64,000 nt of DNA from Ottelia alismoides. Taxonomy: Eukaryota > Streptophyta > Magnoliopsida > Alismatales > Hydrocharitaceae. Of the stretch, positions 35,031-46,830 are shown one piece after another. Below the pieces are notes generated by a model. It saw only the letters and a list, made by a program, of their open reading frames with translations, had not been told where the DNA came from and did not search any database. Every line of letters begins with the position of its first letter. The stretch's first letter is position 1. The DNA lies in assembly GCA_037367405.1 (NCBI GenBank), contig JAZKJV010000148.1, forward strand, positions 1,178,001-1,242,000, in the 5' to 3' direction. The position numbers were made by a program, and so were the translations under genes.

Positions 35031-35172
35031 ATAATCATAAATAAAAACGACAAACTATATGTGCCATGCAGTAGTGCGCACAGGGCTAGGACCATAAAAA
35101 TCACATTGTACAAGATCAAACATAAACGACCCGTGTGGCTCAATTTTCCTAGAAGAAGCGTTGTAGCATTAT

Positions 35173-35367
35173 CATTGGATAAAATTTCGGCAAAATTCGA
35201 CCGAATTTCGATTTCAGTGGGTGACCGAAATTCAGTCGAAATGGCCTATATAGGCTGAAATATGAGGGCTCTAGTTCAAACACTGACCGAAATGACCTAA
35301 ATTTCAATCGAAATTTCGTTTCGGTCATTCACCGAAATGGTGATCGAAATCGAAATTTAAGGCCTTG
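35173..35367. mobile_element. Small hAT-like MITE, CGAAATTTCGG family
   Basis: The ends are CATTGGATAAAATTTCG and, inverted, CAAGGCCTTAAATTTCG. The 8-bp duplication AGCATTAT is perfect (35165-35172, 35368-35375). The body is made of GAAATTTCGGTC-like motifs and matches the style of 25307-25532, including the CAAGGCCT end. Confidence 0.85.
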
Positions 35368-35817
35368 AGCATTATCACTACAAACATTTAGGGCACAGTT
35401 CGCTAAAGTGAACATCAACAAAGGTTTAACCTTGAGAAACCATATCCAACAGACATGGATCAAACAAGCCACAAGGATGAATCCAAAACAAAAGGTGAGC
35501 CCTGCTAGAAAATAAGAATGTGGAAGTGTACCAAAGAAATAAAGATAAAAATATTGTAGGAACACAGAAATTTAACGTGGAACCCTACTCCCTAAGGAGC
35601 GAATGAAACCGCAGGAGAACGCCTCAAAGGGCTAATAGTCTATTGAACTTTCTTACTAGATACAAGGGGTGAGGGGCTTCTTCTACAGCCATCACTGAGT
35701 CTCCACATCCCACAAGTGGTAGATGTGGAGTAAACAACTGGACGTGGTAAATGGATCTTGGAGGGATCTATTTACCCATCTCCCGCATAAATGGCGCATA
35801 TAACAAAGCAGATGGCT

Positions 35818-37272
35818 TCCCTATTTGGGGCTTCCTTTGACGGTGGGGCGTGCTCGCATGCGTGACTGGCAGGCGGTGGTGGAAAGGATCGAATCTCGCT
35901 TGGCCGGGTGGCAGGCGGCCATTCTTTCGTGCGGTGGGCGATTGATTCTTCTCAAATCTGTATTGTCTTCGATCCCAATCTACTTTTTCTCTGTTAAAGG
36001 TATGCCAAAGGGGATCAGACGGAGGTTGGACTCGTGCCTTCGAAGATTTCTATGGGGTAAGAAGGGGGAGGGGAGGAGGGGGGTGCACTTGGTTCGATGG
36101 GACGAGGTTACTCGGCCGAAGCAGGAGGGGGGGCTGGCCGTGAGAAGGTTGGAGGTCGTTAACGAGGCCCTCTTGCTCAAATGGGTGGCTCGACTTTGGG
36201 GCGGGGAGGACAATTTTATGTTGAATTTCTTGCGGGAGGCGGTGGGAGTGGACAGGTTCTTTGATCCCGGCGGCCACCAGAGGGTTTCCCCTTCCTCTTT
36301 CACCCGTGCCATTGTTACTTCCCTTTCTCACAACCGCTCCCTATTTGGAATTAAGATGGGGGACGGTTCCCTCATCCGCTTTTGGGGCGATGATTGGACC
36401 GGGAGGGGTCCTCTTCAGGCGATTTTCCCCCGTCTGTTCGCCCTGGCGGCGGATAAGGAATCCAAGGTGGCCTCTTGCTGGGATGGTGCTTCATGGGGCC
36501 CCACTTTCGTGGCTAATCTCTCTGATCGGCGGCAGGAGGATTTCTTCGCTCTTTTGGCTATTCTCGATGGCGCTCCCACGCCTTTGGTCGGTCGTGACCA
36601 TTTGCTTTGGAAGGATGGCTCCTTCTCCACTCGTGCGGCTTACCGTGCTATCCTTCCTCCTCCTGATGCGGCCGATGTGATTCTTTATCGGGATTGTCAA
36701 TTCTTTTGGGGCCTCGGGATCCCCGAACGAATAGGTATTTTTTTGTGGCTCTTTCGGCGTGGCCGTTTGTTGACTCGTAGCCGGTGCGCCGTGATATTTC
36801 CCAACGTAAGCTCTATCTGTGGGCTTTGTGAATTGGAGGCGGAGACTATCAAGCACCTATTCTTTCGATGCGGCAGAACCCATGGCATTTGGGCAGATCT
36901 GGAGTGGCTTGATGTGTCATCTTCTTCTTCGTTCTGCGACAGTTTGGTTTCATCTCGGGCTAGGGCGAGAACGGACCTGCTTTCTGCTATTGCGCGACTT
37001 TGGAGCATCTGGGTTGGGAGAAATGAGGCCCTCTTTGCACGTCAGAGATTCTACCCCGAGAACGTTCTAATTTCGGCTTCGCGTCTCACTCGTGATTGGA
37101 CTGATGTGTAGGGTTTTCTTACTTTAGCGGAGGTATACGATCTCGCTACCTCCTGGTTGTATCTTTGTTTTGTCTCCTGTACGCGTATCGCCTGTAAGTT
37201 CTCTTTAACTTCTTAATAAATCGGGGCGAGCACCATTGAGTGCGTCCCCCTTTTTTGAGCGTCAAAAAAAAA
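35818..37272 (+). mobile_element. 5'-truncated L1-type LINE with poly(A) tail
   Basis: It begins inside the RT coding region and ends TTTTTTGAGCGTC then about eleven A. It is flanked by AACAAA on both sides (35812-35817, 37273-37278) as expected for target-primed insertion. The target is the 3' LTR of element B. Confidence 0.9.
35825..37111 (+). CDS. L1 LINE reverse transcriptase C-terminal part with zf-RVT domain
   Basis: An uninterrupted 428-codon frame. It opens with GLPLTVGRARMRDWQ, the family's segment after the RT palm (YLGLPL), then the thumb-like WKxA region (ERIESRLAGWQA). It ends with the zf-RVT zinc-binding domain (SICGLCELEAETIKHLFFRC and IWVGRNEALF). The catalytic FADD motif and endonuclease are missing through 5' truncation, so it is dead even though the frame is open. 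That implies a recent insertion. Confidence 0.88.
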   Translation: MGLPLTVGRARMRDWQAVVERIESRLAGWQAAILSCGGRLILLKSVLSSIPIYFFSVKGMPKGIRRRLDSCLRRFLWGKKGEGRRGVHLVRWDEVTRPKQEGGLAVRRLEVVNEALLLKWVARLWGGEDNFMLNFLREAVGVDRFFDPGGHQRVSPSSFTRAIVTSLSHNRSLFGIKMGDGSLIRFWGDDWTGRGPLQAIFPRLFALAADKESKVASCWDGASWGPTFVANLSDRRQEDFFALLAILDGAPTPLVGRDHLLWKDGSFSTRAAYRAILPPPDAADVILYRDCQFFWGLGIPERIGIFLWLFRRGRLLTRSRCAVIFPNVSSICGLCELEAETIKHLFFRCGRTHGIWADLEWLDVSSSSSFCDSLVSSRARARTDLLSAIARLWSIWVGRNEALFARQRFYPENVLISASRLTRDWTDV

Positions 37273-38898
37273 AACAAATACTCCAACACTTCCCCTCAAG
37301 CTGGAGCATGCAATGCTCAGCTTGGACAAACAAAAAGAAATCTCAACTCACAATACAAGACACTACAGACAATATCAACTCAACGCGTACAACTATCGAT
37401 GGCGTTGCTTGTCATGCCGTGTAGGTGAGGAGGACAAACGGACTGGAGTGTGAGTCAAATTGAATCTCCTCATCGGAGAGCATGTGCTCTGTACTGAGCC
37501 TATCAGAGTCACTGCAACTGGTTAGAAAACCACTAACCATGGTTAGAAAACCATGGTTTAGACCTTAACCATGGTTTAGCGGCCCATGGTTTTGGCCCAT
37601 GGTTTTAGCCAAAACTTATCCCAAACTTGGGGCTTAAGTTAGAACATTCTAGAGGATTCTACATTCGTTAATGACGCTTAATTAACACTAATTGTGATTA
37701 ACTTTCACTAATCACGATTTAACTTCGCGGCTTACGCTTATCTTTTGTTAACTATTGATTAGTGTTCACTAATGATCATTAGCGGCTTTCAATCGTCATT
37801 AATTTCTTTAATCATGTTTAATTAGTCTTAATGACAGTCATTATGAATTAATGACATCTTAGCCTTCCTTACTTCTCTTTCTTCGGAAAATCATAACAAT
37901 TCGCAACGAAGTCCGATTCACACGAAATAAATTTCGTTGGTTTTCTCTTTACGAGCCGGATCTTATTCTATAGGGTCCGATATGCCAAGTTCAAGGCTTT
38001 ACATCTGGCCTTCCACAACAAGTGGACAACTGCTTCATCTCTGAAAAGGCCGAATAAAGCACGTCGTTAATTATCCATCCACAGATCTCTGAAAATGGGT
38101 CTCTCTCATAAGGACCTAAAAGTGGGTTCCCTCTCATAAGAAGCTCAGAAGGATCTCGTACTGGAGTTCACGAACACTAGAGAATGGAGTCTGAAAGTCT
38201 CCACATCGGAGAACTGGGTCTCTTCCATATGGCTCAGAGAATACGAACTCTACTCTAGAGTCCTTATGAAACCACATGAAAACCCTAGCCCACATAACAT
38301 AGGGAATGGGATCTCTACTTTGTAGTCCCTATGGATCACATGAAAATCCTGGACGAAACACAAAAGATGGGGACCGCAAACAATGATGGCAAACATGTGC
38401 ACATCTGAAAAGAAGACCATATATATGTACATGTCTGAAACTGAAGACTCATATCCAATCTAACGCCGAGTCTGAATATCTGAACTGTAGAGTTTGGAAA
38501 ATTTTGGTTGGTCTGGAGACTCTGACATCTGAATCTAGAACAGACCTGTGACTCTACATAATACTCCTCAAATCTCCCAGACTGGTCGGAAAACAATGAC
38601 ATTGACCAAGTTGGGAGAAGACAATAAAATGGGAAGAAAGCATGAATAACTCGATCGAAATTTTTTTCTTGAATTTTCTGCATTTTTTTAACCATTTCAT
38701 TTTTTACGTATTTACCTTCTTCCCTTTTTTGCAATTTTTTATGTGCTTCCCCTTTTTTAGGAAAATTGGAATTCGCCCAAACAGGGCCCAATATCCTTAG
38801 CATCCCCCCTTTTCTCTTTATTTTTTTACGGGCTCTCCATTTCCCTTATTATTATTATTTAAATCAACCCCAAATGGGCTTAAACGTTTGACATATTT

Positions 38899-39774
38899 AG
38901 GGTTCCCAAGCAAGGAACCCTCTGCCCACACGGTTGGGGTTTCTGGTCTTGTGCGCTGCCCTGCTGGGGCTTCTACAACGTTGTTGCCACCGTGAGATGG
39001 AGGAGCGCCGAGATCAGAGATGGGGGTGCTCGTCGCCTACGGTCTGATTGGAGATGGAGGAGCGTATGCTCCTGGAGAAGGAGGGGAGTGCGTGCTCCTG
39101 GATATGCGCGCGAGCCGCCTGAAGGCATCGATTGGAGGTGCCTCATAGAAAGATAAGCATCAATGAGGAAGAGGAGGTGCGGCTGGAGATAGCTCCGCCT
39201 ATTGTTGCGCTCGAGAGGTGCCGTCGAAAGGGGCGGCCGTCTGAAGGGGATATGCGGCCAGGTCCGGAGATTGAGAGCTCGTGGCTAGGGTTCTCGAGTG
39301 AAGGAGGCGTGTGCGAGGAGCATAGATGGTGTCCTAGCTCCGCCTGAATGTGCACGAACGCCTGGGCTAGCTTCGCAAGAAGGGTTGCTCTTGGGTATAC
39401 AAGGGTTGCTCCTGAGTCGGATGCTTCAAAGAGTGCAACTTCATGTGTAAGCTCGAGTGCACACAGAGGTGCATCGAGTCCTGCATGGAATCCGCCAAAG
39501 CTGCAGGATGATAGATCGATTACAGAGGCACCTTTTTTGTTTTTGTAGAGAGGTTGATTTGCCTGTGGAAGAAGCTCTGCAGAGAGCTTCAGATCTTCGC
39601 ACATGACCTCTACTAGGTCAAGCTCGAGCAAGGGCTGAAACCCTAGATGCAGATCTGGAAGATGCGACATCTCTTGCGAGAGAGATGCGTCGTCTCCTGG
39701 AAGAAGAACAGCAACGGAAGATGCAGATTTGGAGTATGTACGTTGCTTATTTAGGGTTACAGGATAAAACCCTA
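38899..39774 (-). other. GC-rich cargo block of element B with boundary hairpins
   Basis: Bounded on its 5' side by TAGGGTT/AACCCTA (39752-39774, 7-bp stem) and on its 3' side by AGGGTTCC/GGAACCCT (38899-38921, 8-bp stem). The inside has no recognised domain and I cannot align it by eye with the blocks of A, C or D. Stems are shorter than in A, in line with B being older. Confidence 0.65.
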
Positions 39775-40284
39775 GAACTTTGATGTTTGATGTTGAATCT
39801 ATGCAATATCAGGGTTCCATAAATCCAAACAGAGCGACTTCTTTGATCTTCAAAACATGGAACCGTGATTTCAACAACGAAAAATCGAATCTTGACAAAA
39901 TGATGAATTAGGCTTTTAACAAAATCCTAGAATCGAATCTCGAACATAAATAACATAAAAATAAGCCCTCGATAATCGAACCCAATACCATGTTAGAAAA
40001 TAAGAATGCAAAAATGTATCAAAGAAATAAAGATAAAAACATTGTAGGAACATGGGGATTTAACGTGGAACCCTACTCCCTAAGGAGCGGATGAAACCAC
40101 GAGAGAATGCCTGAAAGGATCGATAGTCTATTGAACTTTCTCACTTGATACAAGGGGTGAGGGGCTTCTTATGTAGCCCTCACTGAGTCTCCACATCCCA
40201 CAAGTGGTAGATGCGGGACTGAACAACTGGATGTGGTAAATAGCTCCTGGAGGGATCCATTTACCCATCTCCCACATAAGTGAT

Positions 40285-42854
40285 TGTTGGAGTATTTGGT
40301 AGTGCACCTATTGAGTTGTAACAGGGTAAATGGATCCTGGAGAAGATCCATTTACCCCATCTTGTGTTTAGTCCCACATGGACCAACGGTGGGACTTGGA
40401 GGCTCTGGGAAGGCTATATAAGGAGCCCCAGACCTCCTGTACTCATTGAGAAAGTCAATAGACAAACACACCCTATTTGAGGGCTTCTCCCGTGGTTTCA
40501 TCCCGCTCCTCACGGAGTAGGGTTCCACGTAAAAATCTTTTGTTCTTCATGTTTATCATTCTAGATTATGCTCTGTTTTATCATTCCGCTTCCGCTTCCT
40601 ATTTTATAACATGGTATCAGAGCGTGTTCGATTCTCGAATTTTTTTTATGATCTTTATTTATCAAGATTCGATTTATGTGAAGACTATTGTTCAAGTTCA
40701 TGTTCCGGCTGTTCGGAGTTTTTTAGGGTTCTGTAGAACCCTAGATTTATCATGAGCCTCCAGTTCTGTTCGTTCGGAAGCAAGGCGGCGCATCCATGTT
40801 CATCCTCAGGTCCAAGCAGATGCTTCAAGCCTCATGCAACACTCTAGGGGCCGTGAAGCTTCTCCGCCCGAGGAAGCCCCTGGCAAGACCATCCTATTCG
40901 AGGCGATTCCTGTTCGAGACCATCTTGGAGAACTCTGCATGTGAGGAGTACGTCGCCCTTCTCCTTCGCGAGCGGCCTCCTCCCTTCCGTGCTTCCTGAC
41001 GACACGTGGTAGACATAAAACTCCGGCCGAACAACAACTTAGCCCGCGGCAGCCCCAAGCCCGCGCACCCAGGCGGCAGCCCCAAGCCCGCGCGCACTCG
41101 CTTTGGCGGCGAGATCTCCTGCTGGGCCGCTCGGAGGCACGATTCCCGGTGCTCAGATTGGCGCGACCTCCATCGACCATCAGCCCCCGCGTACCTCTCG
41201 CGCCCTCCTCTCTTCACGCAAACCTCCAGGCGCGGGCTTCCTTCCCCGCGCGAGCAGTATCCAGCGGCGCACGCGGCGAGCTCCAGCCCTTCGTTGTCCC
41301 CCTCTTTCAAAACCCCAGTGGGGCGGCGGCCGATTATTTCATCCAAGGGGGTTCCACTCCTCAAGCACCTCGCGCGCAGGCCTTAAGCACCTGCAAAGGC
41401 GGCAGTCCCCTCGCGCGAAGCCCCTCCCAGGCTCCATCTTCTCCACGCGCGTGGCCGAGCAGCACCGAACGACTCCCGCTTTCTGCTCCAGAAGTTTCGT
41501 GCGGGGCGGCGTTGGCGTACAGGAGGGTTCCTGTGTAAGGAACCCTAAGTAAGGTTGCAGTGGGCCCCAATTCCAAAATAAAAAAGGGGGGCAGTTATGA
41601 AGGGCCCATGTGGGCCTTGTTTGATTAAAAAAATCCAAAAGGCTGTGGCAGTCCAAAGAGAGAGAGATTTGTGTATGAAAAAAAATGATGATGAAGTTTG
41701 AAAAAAAAGGAATTTGAAAAGGCGTGTACACACAAAAAAAAACGTACGCAAAGTTTAAAAAAAAAGATTTGTGAAAGCCGTAAAAAAAGAGTTAGAACGG
41801 CTAAAGAAAAATTGCAAAAAAAAATTGAAATGACGGCTAAAAAAAAAGGGAAGCCGCATGTTTCATGTTCTTGTTGTTTACCCCCTATTTATCTTGTCTT
41901 CTCCCAACTTTGTCGATGTTCATGTTCCGACAAGTATGGGAGAAAGGGGGAGTATATGTAGAGTCACAGGTCTATTCAGATTCTCCAGATCCAGATTTGC
42001 AGACCAGCCAGATGTTCAGACTCTACAGTTTCAGAATCAACGTCAGATATTTCCGAGTCTCAGTTTCAGACACGCACGAGTTTGCGGTCGTTGTCAGATG
42101 AGCATATGTTGCCATCATTGGTTTCGCGGTCCCCATCATTATTCTTGTTTTGTCAGGCCAGAGTTTTCATGTGAGCCATAGGGACTCCAGAGCAAAGGAC
42201 CATTCCCTTGAGGGCAAGGGTTTTCATGTGGTATCATAGGTACACCAGAGTAGTGCACCATTCTCTGAGCCAGATGGGAGAGACCCAGTTCTCCGACGAG
42301 GAGACTTCAGGTGCAGTTTCAGACTCGATGGTCAGATTCTGAGTCTTCAGTTGACTCACACTCCAGCCCGTTCGTCCTCCTCACCTGCATGGCATGAGAA
42401 GTAACGTCCTCGACTGCAGCATGTGCGCGTTGGGTTGATATTGTCCGTAGTGTCTTGTAGCGTGAGTTGAGTTTCTTTCTGTTTGTTTGTCCAAGCTGAG
42501 CATTGCATGCTCCAGCTTGAGGGGGAGTGTTGGAGTATTTGGTAGTGCACCTATTGAGTTGTAACAGGGTAAATGAATCCTGGAGAAGATCCATTTATCC
42601 CATCTTGTGTTTAGTCCCACATGGACCAACGGTGGGACTTGGAGGCTCTGGGAAGGCTATATAAGGAGCCCCAGACCTCCTGTACTCATTGAGAAAGTCA
42701 ATAGACAAACACACCCTATTTGAGGGCTTCTCTCGTGGTTTCATCCCGCTCCTCACGGAGTAGGGTTCCACGTAAAAATCTTTTGTTCTTCATGTTTATC
42801 ATTCTAGATTATGCTCTGTTTTATCATTCCGCTTCCGCTTCCTATTTTATAACA
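40285..42854 (+). mobile_element. Non-autonomous LTR element C, inserted in the 5' LTR of element B
   Basis: LTRs 40285-40611 and 42528-42854, each 327 bp and nearly identical. The PBS is TGGTATCAGAGC (40612-40623) and the PPT CTTGAGGGGGAG (42516-42527). The duplication is GTGAT/ATGAT (4 of 5). The LTR differs from that of A (TGTTGGAGTATTTGGTAGTG), so it is a subfamily. A second purine tract GGGAGAAAGGGGGAG is at 41938-41952, as in A. Confidence 0.92.
40724..41546 (+). other. GC-rich cargo block of element C with boundary hairpins
   Basis: Bounded by TAGGGTTC/GAACCCTA (40724-40743, 8-bp stem, 4-nt loop) and AGGGTTCCT/AGGAACCCT (41524-41546, 9-bp stem, 5-nt loop). Several overlapping open frames occur, the longest about 150 codons, with alternating Arg/Pro/Ser-rich composition. 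None is recognisable. A CCCAGGCGGCA motif also occurs in block A. Confidence 0.7.
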
Positions 42855-42881
42855 ATGATGCATATAACAAATACTCCAACA

Positions 42882-44330
42882 AAAAAGGGAACATGAAGCA
42901 GACTAAAGTGATATATGCTCCAGCCACCAAATACTGACCCCATCCAACAATATTAGTCACTTGCCAAGAGAATAAAGGTTCATTTAGTTCACCTTCGAAA
43001 AGAGACCTGAAAGGTTGAACACAAACCAAAGGTAGATCAGTTAGCAATGGACTCTTCAGCAGAGTTAAACCTCGACTTTCGAAGAAGTGCTACTATGTGA
43101 TATTTCCCAAGTTGGCAATCCCTTACATTCAAATGCTAATTTCAGGGAAGATTTGCGAGAGAACACTAGCAGAAGAATGTCCGGAGTTCTTAGAGATATC
43201 AAGATAAAAAAGTCCGCCTTCTCATAACTACTACCTAAAACATGTAAAGTCTAATTATTTCAAGAAGTAGAAATACCATCGATAAAAATAACCGTGCAAT
43301 TCAGCTTCACATTTTTTTTAAAAAAATGAGCACCACATATAAATTATCAATAGATAACAAACTAGAAAAAAACTGGAGCATGATATAAATGAGAGACTTT
43401 ATGTCTAGAGAAGAAACTCGTTCTACCAATACTAGTAACGAGAGAAAGATATCTATTGGACAGCTTAACTGATCTCATAAAAATAGATGTCTAAGAAGAA
43501 CAAAGAGAGCTAGTAGCACAATCCAAATAACTTGAAGCCTACGAGCAGATGCAACATTAGCCATAATAGCAGATATGTCCAGTAGATATGATAGTACATA
43601 GCATGAGATGCGTAAATAATGTGCATAGTCTGAGTCAAAGGGTCATTCCTGAGAAGCCGCATAAAACGACTGTAATCTTCAATAGATATACGGAAGGCAG
43701 AGTGAGATAGTTGAGGTAATAGATTTTTCTCAAAAAGACGGTTGAAGTCTTAAAGATCATGTAGACATTAGGCAGAGGTATAACAAATAGCATGTAACCC
43801 TATATCTCATTCACTGCATGAAAGAAATCCAAGCAAACATAAATCACACAAAGCAGGAGAAAAATAAATCGAACTAATCACTATATAGTGCAGAGGCAGC
43901 AACTATGCTGGAGGCTGGGGCTCTATGGAGGTGTGAGACCTCGCTAGAGGGTGGCGTAGTGCTTGAGGCGATGCTACACTACTAAAAGGCACAAGGCCTC
44001 TGCTGGAGGGCAGCAGTGAGGTGGCGTTAGAAGTGAGAGGCCGCTGGATGGTGGCTTCATCAGAGGTACGGGGCCGCTGGAGGCGTGGGAGGCACATAGT
44101 GAGGCCTGTGGTGGAGAGAGCGGGATGTAACGATGGTAGCTAGGGTTTTGAGTAAGAGAGGCCCAGAACTCTAGGCTAGGACCGCTACTTTGTACCAAGT
44201 GAAAAAACAATGGGATAGAAATGATATAATTTACGGAAGCTTTACCTCTCTATTTATAGATATAGAAAGGCTTAAAAAGGAATAGGTAAACATGGAACCA
44301 AATTAAATACAAATACTAATTATCTCATAA
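42882..44330 (-). mobile_element. Badly decayed Copia fragment (leader, gag, start of pol)
   Basis: On the minus strand a PBS-like TGGTACAAAG (complement of about 44189-44198) is followed by CTCTAGAGTTC-like leader sequence as in the Copia at 52.3 kb. A gag piece DFNRLFEKNLLPQLSHS and NDPLTQTMHII lies at about 43755-43610. A stretch near 43200 recalls the zone before the integrase (GHSSASVLSQIFPEI). The presumed LTR is about 44199-44330, ending in CTCATAA instead of CTCAACA. The 3' half is missing beside element B. Confidence 0.5.
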
Positions 44331-45348
44331 TATTCTATAAGATCTCTATAATTTCCATATAATATTCTAAAGATCTAGAAAAGAAAATAGAAGATACATA
44401 CATACATACATATATATGCATATTCTATCACATAACTCATGCTTGATTAGCCTTCTATATCATCATAAAATGCAAAATTACACACTAGAGGGTACTTTAT
44501 AAAACAGATGTCATTCCCACCCCATTTTAGGCTTCCTCAAAACTCCATTAATTAGCAACCTCTCACCACAGTTCATGTTAATTAGAAATCTATCAAGTGG
44601 TATTGTTGCTTTTTGTGTCAGCGTAGTCACCCAGAATGCCAAAGGAATACAAATGCTATGCAAAGACAATTTCATCTCTGTCAACAAACGAATGTTGACT
44701 ACATTGACTTCAATCTCTACAACAAAATGCAACCTCTTTATGTAATCATTTTGTAGTTATTATCACTATATCTTAACGGTCTGCACCACCTTGCGCGACC
44801 ATCCTCTTTTACCTTGAAAGAATCATTGCGTGGATTGACCAAATAGTACATATATACTCAGTTTTACAAGGACATATAGCAACAGTTCCACTGTCGTGCT
44901 ATTTGATTACCGATAAGTATCTTATTTCCACTTGTTTGTATAGAACAGTGAGTTCAACTAGCTCTCTTCCTCAACATGGCCAAAGTGCGAAAATTTGAGA
45001 AAAAAACATGAGGAAAACATGTTTCTAAAAGTTTAAAAGATCAAGCTAGTCTTCGAAGAAGTGATATAAGGGGTGACTGGAGATTCCACTCTCCATTGGC
45101 AAAAAACACACGTACATCAACACTCTATAGGTTCCTTTGCAGTAATACATTCCAAAAGAATTTTACACCTCAATAACATTGATATTAGTTTAATCCGGAT
45201 AATTTCGGAAAACACTCATTGAAACATAATTATATATGACTGCAACACTGAATATTCCTTGGTACTTGCAGACACCTACAGATAAGATCTATTTTTTCAA
45301 AAGAACATGAACAAAAGTTTTTTAAGCCTATACATTACAATATTATGG
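44331..45348. other. PRMT6 intron, unassigned
   Basis: AT-rich with an ATAC/ATAT microsatellite at about 44397-44420. No coding or element signature is seen. Confidence 0.5.
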
Positions 45349-45810
45349 AAATTATTCAAGATTCACCGAGTCAAATTGTTTCAACTGCAAGGTGAAAAAT
45401 GAGAGGGTAGCTATACAGTGTATATCACACTTCTTAGCACTAGAAATAAGAACTGACATCCACCATTCCTATCGATTATATATGGCCAGTTAAAAATAAA
45501 GGGTAAATACTAAAAAGGACTCCAACTGTGCCTCAATTTCCAATTACGGGCTTCATTTTTCAAATGTAGCTTAGCAAAGAATGTACTTAAGACAAAAAGA
45601 TCGAATCCCTTTTTGTGACATTTGAAAAATAAGGCCCGTAACTGGGATTTTGATGTATAGTTGGGGAACTATTCAAGATTCACTGACACTTGAACTGTTC
45701 CAACTGCAAGGTGAAAAATGGAAGGGGTAGCATACATTGTATATCACACTTCTATTAGAAATAAGAACCGCCATCCACCCTTCTTTATCAATTATTTATG
45801 GCTTATCAAA
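45349..45810. repeat. Direct repeats of about 140 bp flanking a foldback element
   Basis: A segment starting ATTATTCAAGATTCAC (45351) recurs from 45667 with similar downstream sequence (CAACTGCAAGGTGAAAAATG in both). Between them lies a foldback with 45-bp arms, 45522-45566 and 45619-45664, including TTACGGGC...GCCCGTAA. The foldback looks like a MITE. Why the flank is duplicated is unclear. Confidence 0.75.
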
Positions 45811-45977
45811 AATATTTAGATATGTAGCCTATCAAGTAATATACTATATACCCAGCAGCCATAGCAATAGCTGTCAAGAACTCTGCTTTGGGTGAAGTCT
45901 ATCAATCATCTAAAAGTAAATAAATACATTCTGACTAAAAAATCACGCTTAATAAATGTCTGACTTAAGGAATGTAC

Positions 45978-46072
45978 CACGCATGGCCATGTCAAAACAT
46001 TCTCGCCTGATATTGTCTCCACAAATGGTTCTTCAAATGCACACTGCTTGGCAACGGGGATAATAGCAGACA
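45978..46072 (-). CDS. PRMT6: PRMT6 exon D (95 bp)
   Basis: The exon starts with TG, which completes the Met codon begun by exon C (GID-M), and continues SAIIPVAKQCAFEEPFVETI to GENVLTWPCV. The segment AKQCAFEEP...ISGENVLTWP is characteristic of plant PRMT6. The acceptor is GATGCAG and the donor GTACATT. It is 212 bp from exon C. Confidence 0.93.
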
Positions 46073-46284
46073 CTGCATCCAAAAAAATACTCATTACATT
46101 CGCGTACCCTCCTAAATTGATGGATAAATCTCCATATAGAAATGAGAATCTCATATGCACGCCAGCATAAACATTTTAAAGAGAACACATTTACAATGGA
46201 AAACTTTACAAATCATCCCAATGTCAGTCGTGTAACAAACAAGACAGTTAAGAGGATATTACAAAATGCAGCATCACAACTTAC

Positions 46285-46363
46285 TGTCAATGCCATATAC
46301 ATTGCGCCAAAAATCGATGCTGGCATGATATCGGTCACTGTGGGTGATCGGAGCCATGTACAA
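46285..46363 (-). CDS. PRMT6: PRMT6 exon C (79 bp)
   Basis: Encodes LYMAPITHSDRYHASIDFW then RNVYGID and ends with A of ATG. The YMAP and DFWRNVYGIDM motifs are hallmarks of the PRMT6 barrel domain. The acceptor is TTTGGCAG and the donor GTAAGT, the best consensus donor of the gene. Its upstream intron is 11.0 kb. Confidence 0.94.
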
Positions 46364-46710
46364 CTGCCAAAAAGGGAAAACAATTAAACTTCTGTATAGC
46401 ATGAGTAACTAAGGTGGGGAAGACCCAAATTATCTAAAAAGCAGGACACTAAAGCATGTTATTCCACTGTTGATTCAATACATATTTTAGCTCACTGTCC
46501 TTTAAAAAACTAGTTTAGCTCAATATTTATTTATGTTTCCCCAAGTTAAACAAGGGTACTAAGATCTCGCCTGTAACAGGTGCCACTTTTACAGTCACAA
46601 TCTTTCTTCTATGTGAAAGCACGTTCGATTAAAATATTTCACTGTAAAGGGCAAAGATACTTCCATGATAATGGCTCCAAATGAAAAGTGATCAGAAATT
46701 ACGATGTCCA

Positions 46711-46830
46711 GTGCCAAAAAACTCACTACAAAGACATGGGTCTAGTGTTTTTGCCAGTGCATATAATTAAGTGCCAAAAAACTCACTACCAAGCCAGGGA
46801 CCTAGGGCTTTTACCAGAGTATGTAATTAA
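46711..46830. repeat. 60-bp tandem duplication
   Basis: GTGCCAAAAAACTCACTAC starts at 46711 and at 46771, and the two units end in similar ATAATTAA/GTAATTAA sequence. Confidence 0.85.

Larger units (their letters stand above)
35503..42881 (-). mobile_element. Non-autonomous LTR element B, split by a LINE and by element C
   Basis: Read on the minus strand. The 5' LTR is 42881-42860 joined to 40284-39991. The internal part is 39990-37289 and the 3' LTR is 37288-37279 joined to 35817-35503. The PPT is the complement of 37289-37304. The PBS position reads TGGTATTGGGTTCG, which looks like the family PBS with a 7-base loss. The 3' LTR is cut by a LINE and the 5' LTR by element C. The flanks do not show a matching duplication. 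Confidence 0.85.

Noticed and set aside
41006..41552. Open frames of 126-156 codons on both strands in the block of element C
   Set aside because: Several overlap on both strands, the pattern expected of GC-rich non-coding DNA.
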